From Diadema setosum (taxonomy: Eukaryota > Echinodermata > Echinoidea > Diadematoida > Diadematidae): a stretch of 64,000 bases of DNA. The DNA lies in assembly GCA_033980235.1 (NCBI GenBank), contig CM067075.1:22029011-22093010 (forward strand). The letters run 5' to 3'. Numbering within the stretch: position 1 is the first letter of the stretch; each line of letters begins with the position of its first letter. Positions 48,101-54,135 of the stretch are shown in pieces. Below the pieces are notes generated by a model. The model did no database searches and had not been told where the DNA came from. It saw only the letters and a program-made list of their open reading frames with translations. Both the position numbers and the translations under genes were made by a program.

Positions 48101-48494
48101 CTGCAACCAGGGTTCCATGGATGTGCAGCAGCTAGCGGGTCAGTCAGCTAGCTCAGGTAAACTACTGCCAACGCGCTCGAAATACCACCTCCCTACTCCA
48201 ACCATTGCCAACCAACCGCGTTCACCGGCCCATCCCCCGGCGGCGCGGCGGGTGTGTGTAGGTAGGCTAGCTATGTCATCTCCATATTTTCTTCGTGCAT
48301 CATCCAAATAAACAAGCAACTTACCTTTCGAATACGAAGCGAATAACGAGCAACACCATGGCAAGAGGAAGAACCGCATAGAAATCTCCAAGCTTCGGAT
48401 AAACTGCATGATCCGTATTCTTCAGATCTGCCCAGGTGACATTGGCTGGCAACCAGAATCTTTCGTTCCAAAACCATGAAATTCCTCCTGCCAT
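5447..48494 (-). CDS. CERS: Ceramide synthase (CERS2/5/6-like), complete eight-exon gene
   Basis: Coding exons on the minus strand are 48494-48325, 26024-25788, 22426-22318, 20865-20773, 10295-10167, 8744-8638, 6744-6588 and 5593-5447, total 1149 nt, 382 residues plus TAG. Every junction has GT/AG and compatible phase. Family knowledge: ceramide synthases are multi-pass ER enzymes that N-acylate sphinganine or sphingosine with a fatty acyl-CoA. Seen here: N-terminal WFWNERFWLP; NVT sequon at residues 18-20; hydrophobic helix about 38-55; truncated homeobox-like domain about 79-127 ending VERWFRRRRNQDRPS; TLC/Lag1 domain about 137-331 with catalytic HH (211-212) and HD (238-239); acidic serine-rich tail 335-382, where CK2 phosphorylation is known in mammals. 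Length matches animal CERS5/6 (about 380-390). The N-terminus resembles CERS6, whereas residues around 113-127 and the Lag1 motif resemble CERS2, so this is possibly a pre-duplication orthologue. Acyl-chain preference cannot be read from the sequence. Confidence 0.96.
5594..6587 (-). other. CERS intron 7 (1.0 kb)
   Basis: Begins GTACGA and ends CGCCACCCCAG. It contains a 184-bp MITE (5762-5945) and otherwise AT-rich DNA with no visible gene. Confidence 0.87.
5762..5945. mobile_element. 184-bp MITE with TACAGTGGAACC-type ends
   Basis: The left end TACAGAGGAACCTTGTTATA and right end GGTTCCACTGTA are inverted repeats. GTTATAACGAGG, CTTGTTATATCAGG and CTTGTTATAAGAGG recur inside. This end sequence resembles short pogo/Tigger-like non-autonomous elements common in animals (established type; assignment here is inference). 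Confidence 0.6.
6588..6744 (-). CDS. CERS: CERS coding exon 7 (residues 282-334)
   Basis: 157 nt. One base completes Trp282 (TG|G), then 52 codons starting VIYSSTFHSMSIMGPFPAYY and ending AYKALWHGK. It holds the loop and the last membrane helix (LFNGLLVTLLGLHCYWFYLI). In mammalian ceramide synthases a short stretch in the loop between the last two helices influences acyl-chain length; here the corresponding residues are roughly YSSTFHSMSIMGPF and differ from both CERS2 and CERS6. The acceptor is ACCCACCAG and the donor GTACGA. Confidence 0.95.
6816..7315. mobile_element. 500-bp MITE containing a perfect 38-bp palindrome
   Basis: Ends AATACCCGTTTATACT (left) and AGTATGAATGGGGTATT (right) are imperfect inverted repeats. 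Inside are repeated GTTTATACTG and AGGCTGCTATAG blocks, and a perfect 38-bp palindrome at 7134-7171 centred on GCTATAGC. It lies in CERS intron 6, 72 bp from the exon 7 acceptor. Confidence 0.6.
8063..8515. mobile_element. ACCTCCGCCAA-ended dispersed repeat
   Basis: ACCTCCGCCAA at 8063 and its near-complement TTGGCAGAGGT at 8505-8515 bound the element. Inside are CCTGCAAGTTTCATCCAAAT, TTTTTGAGTTATTTTGCACA and a run of ACAAACAAAC. I recognise this layout as a dispersed repeat recurring in many aquatic animal genomes; whether it is a MITE or a retroelement tail is not decided here. Confidence 0.6.
8601..8620 (+). repeat. (G)20 homopolymer near a splice donor
   Basis: Twenty consecutive G on the plus strand, hence C20 in the CERS pre-mRNA, starting about 16 nt downstream of the exon 6 donor. 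The template strand could form a G-quadruplex. Confidence 0.9.
8638..8744 (-). CDS. CERS: CERS coding exon 6 (residues 247-282)
   Basis: 107 nt, 35 codons plus TG of Trp282. Encodes FAKMCNYAK, continuing the Lag1 motif (LE.AKM.NY in relatives), then a transmembrane helix (MFGIFTVAFFVSRIIFLPFW) matching the F.R...LPFW segment of CERS2 and CERS5/6. The acceptor is TTTGTGCAG and the donor GTGAGT. A run of 20 C (sense strand) begins about 16 nt inside the following intron. Confidence 0.95.
8745..10166 (-). other. CERS intron 5 (1.4 kb), mostly one long palindrome
   Basis: Begins GTGAGA and ends TTTTGTGCAG. More than half of it is the 8853-9683 inverted repeat, so the pre-mRNA intron could fold into a hairpin of roughly 390 bp. 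The rest is AT-rich with a poly-pyrimidine/poly-G stretch at about 10088-10128. Confidence 0.88.
8853..9683. repeat. 0.83-kb near-perfect palindrome with reiterated TAGCATCGTGA motif
   Basis: The left arm (8853-9274) and right arm (9293-9683) are inverted copies around a short T-rich spacer. Outer ends are ACATGGGTAATTC and GAATTACCCATGT. TAGCATCGTGA or its complement occurs at 8890-8900, 9071-9081, 9092-9102, 9254-9264, 9303-9313 (one mismatch), 9464-9474 and 9485-9495 (one mismatch), mostly 2-3 nt from a GTGTCC/GGACAC block. No clear target duplication and no transposase. Likely a foldback mobile element; the motif repeats could be transposase-binding sites. Confidence 0.8.
10167..10295 (-). 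CDS. CERS: CERS coding exon 5 (Lag1 motif, residues 204-246)
   Basis: 129 nt, 43 codons, phase 0. Encodes DFVPQSIHHFTTLLLISFSW then TCNFTRIGCIVMVTHDVADI and FLE. This is the Lag1 motif: the HH pair at residues 211-212 and the HD pair at 238-239 correspond to residues needed for ceramide synthase activity in mammalian enzymes. The R.G...M..HD..D..LE signature is intact, so a catalytically competent enzyme is expected. The acceptor is CTCTACAG and the donor GTGAGA. Confidence 0.97.
10657..10806. repeat. Tandem duplication, ~80-bp period
   Basis: Two copies share CATACATACCAGGT, CCTTTGAAAGGGTTATCA and ATTCTGAAACA blocks in order (10657 and about 10736 onward), diverged by small substitutions and indels. 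Non-coding. Confidence 0.65.
11870..12150. repeat. Possible dispersed repeat (CTCTCCTCTACACGGGACC type)
   Basis: Contains TTCTTTTACGTGCAAATGGT and CTCTCCTCTACACGGGACC, wording I associate with a repeat widespread in marine invertebrate genomes. It is single-copy in this window, so the boundaries and class are not supported by internal comparison. Confidence 0.3.
13165..13191. repeat. Perfect-arm hairpin
   Basis: CAGGGAGGTGGA and TCCACCTCCCTG are exact inverted repeats around the loop ATA. GATCAG/CTGATC-type sequence extends partial symmetry outward. It lies in CERS intron 4. Confidence 0.75.
15694..16083. mobile_element. 390-bp palindromic MITE, TTAA-flanked (family P, copy 1)
   Basis: The ends TTAAAGGGATAC and GTACCATCCCTTTAA are inverted, beginning and ending in TTAA as in piggyBac-like insertions. 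The halves are imperfect mirror images around GTGGGACCCACAC, and paired GGCTGAGATATCC / GGATGTTTCAGTC blocks lie on each side. No coding capacity. Related copies are at 17199, 44411, 54136 and 60301. Confidence 0.85.
17049..17080. repeat. (CA)n microsatellite
   Basis: About 15 CA dinucleotides with one interruption. Confidence 0.9.
17199..17579. mobile_element. Family P palindromic MITE, copy 2 (ends decayed)
   Basis: Shares GGTGGGACCCACC centre, AGAGCATGTAATTCTAAGAGG, TTTTTGGATATCAGCCA and GCTGAATCCTCATCTCAAC with copy 1. The terminal TTAA is lost or mutated. Confidence 0.8.
17952..18008. repeat. Purine-only GAA/GGA tract
   Basis: A 57-bp run of almost pure A and G dominated by GAA and GAG triplets; a second (GAA)n tract is at 18383-18417. 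Such tracts can form triplex DNA. Confidence 0.85.
19507..19941. mobile_element. 435-bp TTAA-flanked element
   Basis: The left end TTAAAGGTGCATAGTCCTGG and right end CCAGGACCATGTGCCTTTAA are inverted repeats bounded by TTAA. The interior is GC-richer than its surroundings and has no clear ORF or inner palindrome. Probably a piggyBac-type non-autonomous element, distinct from family P. Confidence 0.75.
20773..20865 (-). CDS. CERS: CERS coding exon 4 (residues 173-203)
   Basis: 93 nt, 31 codons, phase 0 at both ends. Encodes AVTPAIYNYYILEMSFYVSL through FTDVRRK. The YYI.E.SFYxSL...F.DV.RKD pattern is a hallmark of the TLC domain just before the Lag1 motif. The acceptor is CATCAACAG and the donor GTATGT. 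Confidence 0.95.
20866..22317 (-). other. CERS intron 3 (1.45 kb)
   Basis: Begins GTACGT and ends CATCAACAG. It contains the palindrome 21004-21337 and TTAGGG-like degenerate repeats at about 21329-21420. The remainder is AT-rich with no visible gene. Confidence 0.88.
21004..21337. repeat. Palindrome within TTAGGG-like sequence
   Basis: Arms begin CTAATACCCTCATTCAACAG and end CTGTTGAAGGGTATTAG. Further in, CGGATCACAGTCTGATGAAT pairs with the complement containing CAGACTGTGATCCG. Degenerate TTAGGG repeats follow at about 21329-21420, and GCAACAATTGCTCC (20978) / GCAGCAATTGTTAC (21472) suggest a larger element of about 0.5 kb. Confidence 0.7.
22318..22426 (-). CDS. CERS: CERS coding exon 3 (residues 136-172)
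   Basis: 109 nt. One base completes Ser136, followed by WRCVFYTCAFTYGV, the second hydrophobic segment of ceramide synthases (WRFxFY...FxYG in relatives), then EPWFWDMRLCWYQFPFH, matching the conserved PWFWD/CW.xYP loop. The acceptor is TTTCCACAG and the donor GTACGT. It ends in phase 0. This is the start of the TLC domain. Confidence 0.95.
23262..24046. mobile_element. 785-bp TTAA-flanked foldback MITE
   Basis: Ends TTAAAGGACAAGTACACC and GGTGAACTTGTCCTTTAA. The interior is made of nested hairpins: 23273-23345 pairs with 23370-23450 around a poly-A spacer, and GAAAATCGG / CCGATTTTC blocks (about 23552 and 23951) pair across the rest. No ORF with recognisable content. TTAA suggests piggyBac-type mobilisation. 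Confidence 0.85.
24060..24142. repeat. (AAC)n microsatellite
   Basis: More than 20 AAC triplets, degenerating at the 3' side. It begins 14 bp after the TTAA-flanked MITE ends. Confidence 0.95.
24681..25693. mobile_element. 1.0-kb MITE with CTCACCTGAG ends and three internal ~313-bp repeats
   Basis: TAGTGCTCACCTGAG at the left and CTCAGGTGAGCTA at the right are inverted repeats. Inside, ATTCCTTAATTT-GGGG-CCCC-ATGCTACCTGCCAAGTTTG modules recur from about 24819, 25135 and 25446, giving a period of 311-316 bp. The right end carries ACGCACGACGGACG repeats and GGCGATCGCAATAGCTCATT. This end structure is familiar from marine invertebrate repeats. No transposase. Confidence 0.8.
25788..26024 (-). 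CDS. CERS: CERS coding exon 2 (homeobox-like domain, residues 58-135)
   Basis: 237 nt, one base completing Arg57 (AG|A), 78 codons, then AG of Ser136. The acceptor is TTTGCTCAG and the donor GTAAAG. It begins CIAAPIGHLFG and carries PNTILEKVF, the motif at the start of the ceramide synthase homeobox-like region, then KQLDWSVRSVERWFRRRRNQ and DRPS. The WF.RRRNQ core corresponds to homeodomain recognition helix 3. In this family the domain is truncated and sits next to the ER membrane; its DNA binding in animals is debated. Reading the exon as a free-standing ORF from an upstream Met would be wrong, because that Met lies in the intron. Confidence 0.96.
27207..27418. mobile_element. TTTTCGCG-type MITE, copy 1
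   Basis: ACTGTAAGAGCGGATATTTT at the left and AAAATTTCCACTTTTACAGT at the right are imperfect inverted repeats; the interior carries TTTTCGCGC and GCGCGAAAAT blocks. Confidence 0.72.
29416..29647. mobile_element. TTTTCGCG-type MITE, copy 2
   Basis: ATACTGTATAAGCTGTTATT at the left and AATAACAGCGTAAACAGTAT at the right are inverted, with TTTTCGCGAG and TTCGCGAAAATAT blocks inside. Confidence 0.78.
31560..31740. repeat. Low-complexity GAT/GAG-rich tract
   Basis: Runs of GATGATGAC, GAC and GAG triplets. Their complement gives serine-rich ORFs on the minus strand that are microsatellite translations. Confidence 0.85.
32741..33052. repeat. Inner palindrome of the nested foldback
   Basis: GTTTGGTTCTGCC, AGTCCCTTTCTGTTCGAATT and GATGACTGAATGTGACTCGG on the left pair with their complements on the right (about 32945-33052), around a roughly 90-bp loop. 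Confidence 0.8.
33999..34240. repeat. 64-bp minisatellite, 3.5 units, ACGTC-rich
   Basis: Units start CCAGAACAGACGTCGGAG at 33999, 34063 and 34127, with a partial unit at 34191. The first two are identical; the others diverge. Each intact unit ends with AAGTACGTC-C-GACGTACTT, 9-bp exact arms around one base. Because 64 is not divisible by 3, the plus-strand ORF across it passes through all three unit frames. Confidence 0.9.
35752..35789. repeat. GCCGTACCC hairpin
   Basis: GCCGTACCCCAGGGT and AACCCTGGGTACGGC form an inverted repeat with a short loop. Related GGGTACC-type hairpins occur at 36065-36072 and 39129-39150, suggesting they mark ends or modules of one compound element around the array. 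Confidence 0.75.
36338..36365. repeat. CCGGTCCGAC hairpin
   Basis: Exact 10-bp arms CCGGTCCGAC / GTCGGACCGG around CTGTCTCT. Followed by ACAGGTCCGAACAG and further ACCGGT sequence. Confidence 0.8.
36665..38310. repeat. Satellite-like array of ~185-bp units in alternating types
   Basis: About nine diverged units, each with CTTTTTGCGCC, ACCTCAAATNTCAGCGGGAT (or TTTCAACGGG), TTCGGCTGTAATCTT and GATGCACG. Core positions are about 36850, 37035, 37228, 37405, 37600, 37765, 37960 and 38150. Two subtypes alternate (one with CAACGGG and GCCAAAAGGGG, the other with CAGCGGG and CACCAGAAGGG), giving a dimer period of about 360-372 bp. No gene. Confidence 0.85.
39129..39150. repeat. TTTGGTACCC hairpin
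   Basis: TTTGGTACCC and GGGTACCAAA are exact 10-bp arms around CA. Confidence 0.85.
43608..43925. repeat. CTCCCG-reiterated dispersed repeat, copy 1
   Basis: CTCCCG/CTCCCA occurs about every 15-25 bp (TCTCCCACCGAAAGCCCATT, AATCTCCCGTTCTCCCACTT, TTTCTCCCGCCC). Ends with AGTCTCCCGTTTGCTAGGGG. It matches 57930-58460 in inverted orientation. Non-coding. Confidence 0.75.
44411..44810. mobile_element. Family P palindromic MITE, copy 3
   Basis: Begins TTAAAGGGACTGTACAG; contains GAGATAATGAAAAACCTCTT, AGAGCATGTAATTTT, a central CACACCTTTTATTAGGATC block and GGATATCTCAGCCATTTC. The right end (CTGTACACACCCTTGAAG) has lost the canonical TTAA. Confidence 0.8.
45158..45178. repeat. (CA)n microsatellite
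   Basis: About ten CA dinucleotides. Confidence 0.9.
48325..48494 (-). CDS. CERS: CERS coding exon 1 (residues 1-57)
   Basis: The start ATG is at 48494-48492 in the context AGAAAATGG. The exon encodes MAGGISWFWNERFWLP followed by NVTWADLKN, the typical ceramide synthase N-terminus with its conserved sequon, and the first transmembrane helix (FYAVLPLAMVLLVIRFVF). It ends at a consensus GTAAGT donor (GT at 48324-48323), leaving two bases (AG) of Arg57. The start agrees with the N-terminus of CERS6-type proteins, so I see no reason to extend upstream. Confidence 0.95.
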
Positions 48495-48750
48495 TTTCTG
48501 TTCCTTCTGCCTGCTTGATGGTCGTCAACCGATTCTAACGTGAGCGGGGTCGTCTGTGGCACTAGCTGTATCTATCGTGATCGTTTCCACTGCACTGATA
48601 TGAAGAGAATCGCTAGCAACTTTGCCAAATACAACGAGATACAACCCACTACTAGGCCTATTATACTACCGATTAACACCGCTGCCGCTACCACCTGTGA
48701 ACCAGCTTCGGGAGACGAAGAATTTTGAACGCCACGCCACGGACCTTCAT
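48495..48750 (-). promoter_or_regulatory. CERS 5' UTR and promoter region
   Basis: Only 256 bp separate the CERS start codon from the edge of the foldback element at 48751. This stretch and the first 180 bp of intron 1 (48140-48320) are visibly richer in CG dinucleotides than the surrounding AT-rich DNA, as expected around an unmethylated promoter. No TATA box is evident. The transcription start is not determinable from sequence alone, and an upstream non-coding exon cannot be excluded. Confidence 0.4.
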
Positions 48751-51700
48751 AATCAGGGTATTAAAGTACCATTCAGTGACCGGTCGACAACTGGTGACGG
48801 AAATTCGAATATTGCGTGGAAATCCCGTCGCCCGTCGCCTATTCCAACGGAAAAATGAATAAAATATCAATATCCTATTTTCAACTGAAAATGGAACACA
48901 GGATAATGGATTTGCTCTTAAATTCTGTTTTTCGCGTTTCATTATAATGAAATGTCAAAAAATGACTCAAAATCCTATTTTCTGAGCATTTCAAAAAATA
49001 GGAAATGAAAAACAGGATATCGGTTCAATATTCGTTTTTCCATTTTCCATTTGCAACGAGCGACGGGATATTGAAGACCGCCCCCAACGGCCACTTTTTA
49101 ATTCGACACATAAATCAGTGGTAGCGGTTCGGTATTATTCAGCGTCTAGATGAAGAGACTATACCTTGGCTACGATATGCTACGCACCTCATCAAACTAT
49201 CCAGCAGGCACATGGCGTGTAGCTCTTTGTAGCGACGTGCTCTGCTGCGAAACGACAAGTTTGTAGAGACTTTCGACCGTAATTATGCGATATTTCCATC
49301 TACTGAAAACCTTTTTCTCCTTCGACTGAAACTGAAATTAACTAGGAAAATAGTTTTAGATGAAATCCTCGAATTTCAACAACTTCACCAATCATAATGT
49401 CGGTGAAAACCGTGAGAAAGGAGTTGCGTTTCCTTTGTCACTGTACCAGGACAACTATACCAATCATAGCTTTTCTTGGGGGGGGGGGGGGGGGGTGGAA
49501 CTGGTAAATTATTCAATGTAGGCCCTTCTCATTTCCAAACCTATTCAGCAATTCTATATGATTATAAAGACTCTGTTTTGAATTTGTTTATTATTTATGA
49601 CCAGACCATTGCGCTACATACTTCGTTCTAAGTTTTTTTTCTTATTATGCAAACATCCAAGATTAGTCTAACAAATTTATAATCATATTCTACACAATGT
49701 ATACACCAAGTGAAATCCTCTGTTGGTTATGATTCACCTCTTTTCTCACCGCATGTTTCTTCAGCTGCCCCCACTTTTCATGCTTCTCTTTGAAAATCAG
49801 CCCTAACTTAAGCTGAAAGGGCAATTTCTTTCCATGAGTGGAAAACGAATAAATAAAATAAAAAATAATAAAGAGGAAAACTGTCTTTCTTTGATTATGT
49901 ATGCGCGCTTGTGAGTTGTCTCGAATTCATTGTTGGACATGTATCTTTGATTGAATCAGTTAATATTGTTCTATAAAAGGTGCCTTATTAACGGTATGTT
50001 ACATTGACTTTTCTGTCATGACCAGTCAGGTGGACAGTCCATAAAACAAAATAGAGTGTAGTCTCATGGTCCACCTGGTGGTTACTTCTGGACATGCACC
50101 ATCACATGAAATTGAAATGAAATGATCAGATGAAAAAGCAAGAAAAGAAGGGGCACCTAAAGAACTAAATGGTGAGAAAAGGGATGAATCACAACCAACA
50201 GAGTGTTTCATTTGGTGTATGTTTGTGTATAAATTTGTGAATCTAATCTTAGATGTTTGCACATAATAAGAAGAAATAAGGTGAACATAAAACGAAGTTA
50301 TTATTGTTATCATTATTATTTTTTTCTCGACATTTGCAATACAATACAAGTGATAACAGATAAACAAACAAAGCAAACAAATTACTTTAAGGATACAAAA
50401 TGTCAGGTTTTCCCTAATGGTGAGCTTCCCTATGTTGCCGGGTTGGAAAAAAAACGATCAAAGCTCGTCAGGAAGTACTTGAAGACACACACATAAAAAA
50501 TAATAATAGTAGATAATAATACAAATAATTTCAAATTGAGCATGTACACCAGGTGAATTATTGTACATAAAAATTAGAAATATCATTGTGGGGAATGGTA
50601 TTCGTCCCTTCCCCCCCCCCCATAAGAAAAGTCACTCCCAGTATAAAAAAAAAAAGTGTTATCAGAGTACATCTCTGAAAAAAAAACCCCACAAAAACAA
50701 ATATAACTGCACTGCTAATTAATAATATTTTCTTAGCACCCAAATCCTATCCGATGACCCAAAACCTCTGCCCCCACCCCCCTCAAAAAAAAAAAAAAAA
50801 ATCACCGTCAGACAACAAATTCACGATACCAGGTATCATCAACATACCCAAACCATCTTAGATACACAATAAAAATAAAAATAAAAAATGATTTCAAAAC
50901 CTTAGCTTCGTGTATCGTTAACCTGAGACTCCATGACCCAACGTTTTCTCTATGAAAATCCTTATGTGGTAACACCACTGTGCAACTAACAATGTATATG
51001 CACCGAAATTCATAAATACTATTGGGTTTTGTGAAGAATGACTAAAAAAAAAACCAACCAAAAACAAAAACAAAAACAGTGAAATACTGGATCAATTATA
51101 ATGTATGTCCTACACATAAAGTTTAAAACCCAGGGACAAAAAGGTTGGATCGGAAACAAAACTATATAAATCATTCAATCATAAATCAAAATGTATAAAA
51201 AATAATCTTAAATTCAATTCAATTGTACCTACGAACTGAAATATATCACTGTGGTGAATGGTGTTCGCCCCCACCCCCACCCCCCACAAAAAAAAAAAAT
51301 ATTCTGTGTGTCATAGCAACCAAGAGCAGTCATATAAAGAGTAACAGCAAAAACAAAATCACAATCCTGGTCCAAGCACATTGAAAAGGAAAACGCAACT
51401 CCTTTCTCCGTTTTCACCGACATTGTGATTGGTGAAGTTGTTGAAATTCGAGGATTTCATCTAAAACTATTTTCTTAATTCATCTCAGTTTCAGTCGGAG
51501 AAGAAAAAGGTTTTCCGTAGATGGAAATATCGCATAATTACGGTCGGAAGTCTCTACTAACTTGTCGTTTCGCAGCATAGCACGTCGCTACAAAGAGCTA
51601 CACCCAGTGAGATGGGAAGAGACCCATGCAGTGACGGCTGGATAGTTTGATGAGGTGCGTAGCATATCGTAGCCAAGGTATAGTCTTCTTCTTCTAGACG

Positions 51701-52096
51701 CTGAATAATACCGAACCGCTACCACTGATTTATGTGTCGAAATAAAGTGGCCGTTGGGGGCGGTCTTCAATATCCCGTCGCTCGTTGCAAATGGAAAATG
51801 GAAAAACGAATATCGAACCGATATCCTGTTTTTCATTTCCTATTTTTTGAAATGTTCAGAAAATAGGATTTTGAGTCATTTTTTGACATTTCATTATAAT
51901 GAAACGCGAAAAACAGAATTTAAGAGCAAATCCATTATCCTGTGTTCCATTTTCGGTTGAAAATAGGATATTGATATTTTATTCATTTTTCCGTTGGAAT
52001 AGGCGACGGGCGACGGGATTTCCACGCAATATTCGATTTTTCGACACCAGTTTTCGACCGGTCACTGAATGGTACTTTAATACCCTGATTCTTCAT
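48745..52096. mobile_element. 3.34-kb foldback element with ~690-bp inverted arms and CTTCAT duplication
   Basis: The element spans 48751-52090. Its ends are the perfect inverted repeat AATCAGGGTATTAAAG, immediately flanked by the direct repeat CTTCAT (48745-48750 and 52091-52096), a 6-bp target duplication. The left arm (48751 to about 49436) and right arm (about 51384-52090) are inverted copies with scattered mismatches and short indels. Further in, 49640-49800 pairs with 50130-50280, so the inverted symmetry extends inward, and the right side carries about 0.9 kb of extra sequence (50300-51230) with a repeated poly-C/G block (50560-50640 resembles 51220-51290). No transposase is recognisable. 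The same 44-residue ORF start appears in both arms only because the arms are copies. Superfamily unknown. Confidence 0.85.
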
Positions 52097-53417
52097 ACCG
52101 CAAACAGAGTAAAATCGCGCAAAGTATGCGCATGCAGTATCACTAGCAGAAACCTAACACGGTGGACAGGGCTTCTATCTTCACGCAGCCCAAAACATTG
52201 CAGTGCATCAGTGCGCTTGTGTGTATTGTGTAATTCGTGGAGGTTCCATTCCAAGCCAAAACCGCATTTACATGGTGATCACACAGCTACACAGGCACAA
52301 GAGGCTTCATCGATCCATTCAAAGAGGCGAACTTTGAGGGCGCAGCCGCTGGCACACCGACGCGACAAATACAACACGAACGCCGCAGCTGCAGGTGCTT
52401 ACTGGAGAAGATGTAGCGAAAGTGATGTTGCCGAGGACGACGATGATGATGAAGATAATAATGGTGATGGTGGTGGTGATGATGATGATGATGATGATGA
52501 TGATGTTGATGATGATTTCATGATGGTAGTGAGGACAACAGCTAAAAGAAGTTCTCGTAAGGATGAGATGGTGATCATAGTGGGCTGATTTTTATAATAA
52601 CTATAATAAATGCCTTAATTATCAAAGTAGAAAGTATAATGTTGACGATGTGTAGTGATATTGATAATGACAATGATTCCAAAGTTGTCATAATACTATA
52701 GTAGTTGACGTTAGAATTATGCAAAAACTAATGTGCTGTTGATAGAAGAAGTTTTTGGATGCAAAAGAATGCCATAAATCTACCCCGAAACTAAATAAAC
52801 TTCAAAAGAACGATAAGAATATTCCCTACAAGATGATTAAAAAAATGACTAAAATCGGATAAAAGATTTGTCAATTTTTTTTCACATATGTTTTATATGA
52901 AATTCGGAAACTTTGTTATTTTCAGCTGATACAAGTAAAGGCATGTTCCCATACCAAGATATATCAGAGTTAACATTTGTTTTTTTTTTTATTATTATCA
53001 TTATTATTTTGGGTGGTTTTCAGACAAGTTTGATATTTACAGGCCTATACAGCTAAAATGTGAGATTTTTGTCATTTCTGTATATAAAATGCATAAGAAA
53101 TTGTGAGAGCATGACAGCGTCAACTTGCTGATTTGAATATTTATAAGGGCTGGTCAAAAACTGTTTTCCGAAAAACTGAGAAATTTCAAAATGTCATATC
53201 TTCCTTATTTCTTATCCGATTTTTGTCTTTTTTGTATCGTTGTGTATGGACTATTTTCTCTTTCTTTTGAAGTTTATTTTTGGGGTGGATTTCCTCTTTA
53301 AAGAGTACTGGACTGATTGATTATGAACATAGATGTTTACTATAAAGACGAAAGACAAAAAATAAAGGCAACAATGACCTTGACATAAGGAGCCCATTTT
53401 TGTGTGTAGGACATATA
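52097..53417. other. Intergenic AT-rich DNA with a GAT-repeat tract
   Basis: Contains a (GAT)n-rich microsatellite at about 52437-52520. A long plus-strand ORF crosses the foldback arm and this tract; its acidic Asp run is microsatellite translation. I see no other gene or element here. Confidence 0.6.
52437..52520. repeat. (GAT)n microsatellite
   Basis: GAT/GGT triplets with a core of uninterrupted GAT. They translate to Asp runs in one frame. Confidence 0.9.
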
Positions 53418-53721
53418 CTCTCTAAAAAATCGATTGAACATTTTCACTCTTGAAGGAGCGAAAGACAGAAAAGAATGAATTTAGAGTGAAATTGGAGTCA
53501 TGAATTTTGAGTGAAAAATGTCGTCATTTCCACTCATTTTGGAGTGACCTCAGGGATCACTCGAAGATTCTGGAATGATCCCTCAGATCACTCCAAAGAT
53601 GTTGAGTGAAAATGAACATTTTCACTCAAAATTCACTCCAATTTCACTCTAAATTCACTCTTTTCTGTTATTCACTCCTTCATAAAGAGTGAAAATTTTG
53701 ACTCGATTTTTTTAGAGAGTA
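53416..53721. mobile_element. 302-bp palindromic MITE, TA-flanked
   Basis: Terminal inverted repeats CTCTCTAAAAAATCGA (left, from 53418) and its near complement TCGATTTTTTTAGAGAG (right, to 53719) are bracketed by TA dinucleotides, as in Tc1/mariner-type insertions. The interior is a large imperfect palindrome built from many GAGTGA/TCACTC hexamers. No coding capacity. Confidence 0.8.
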
Positions 53722-53932
53722 CTTGTAAATGGGTCTAGAGCAATTACCCCCTGGGCAATTACCCCGCACCCTTCCCCTGGCCCTAATCCTAATCCTGAAC
53801 CTAATCCTATCCCTAACTCAAACTCCTAACCCTAACCCTTACCCTAATCGTTACTCTAAGCTTACCACTAACCAGTATTTAGCCGGGGGGTAATTGCCCT
53901 CTCGGGGTAATTGCCCGGATACGCTTGTAAAT
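53722..53932. mobile_element. MITE with CCCTAA-like core and 9-bp target duplication
   Basis: The direct repeat CTTGTAAAT (53722-53730 and 53924-53932) flanks 193 bp. The outer parts are inverted repeats with two copies each of the GGGCAATTACCCC type of block; the core is degenerate CCCTAA/CCTAAT repeats. It sits 10 bp from the neighbouring TA-flanked MITE. A related copy in opposite orientation lies at 386-545. The core looks telomeric, but the terminal repeats and target duplication show it moved as an element. Confidence 0.75.
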
Positions 53933-54135
53933 TGATGCAGTGGGAAATGTGTATTTTATAATATGAACGATCTCAATTAATGTCGGATTCAAGCTCGCAT
54001 TTTCCACTTTTAAGTTGATTTAAAAAAAAATAGAACTCATTTTGTTTGTATGATCGGAAGCGGATGGGGGGGGGGGGGCGACCAGGTGCGTGCCTTGTTT
54101 TCAATAATGTAGTCGCTTCCTCGCAAAAACAAAGA

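Larger units (their letters stand above)
26025..48324 (-). other. CERS intron 1 (22.3 kb)
   Basis: Runs from the GTAAGT donor to a TTTGCTCAG acceptor. It holds no exon I can support. Contents listed separately: MITEs at 27207-27418 and 29416-29647, low-complexity purine DNA at 31560-31740, a nested foldback at 32411-34853, a satellite-like array at 36665-38310 with hairpin-rich flanks, a CTCCCG repeat at 43608-43925, and a TTAA-flanked palindromic MITE at 44411-44810. In the rest (about 28000-29400, 30000-31400, 39200-43600, 44850-48100) I see only AT-rich sequence, microsatellites and many GTACATGTAC motifs. Confidence 0.9.

Noticed and set aside
51899..52588. 229-codon plus-strand ORF ending in an Asp-rich run
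   Set aside because: Its first part is a copy of the foldback arm (the opposite arm gives the same start of ORF at 48942 on the minus strand), it crosses the element end and target duplication at 52090, and the acidic run is a (GAT)n microsatellite.
53760..53850. True telomere or telomere-fusion remnant
   Set aside because: The CCCTAA-like repeats are degenerate and lie between inverted repeats and a target duplication, so they belong to a mobile element.
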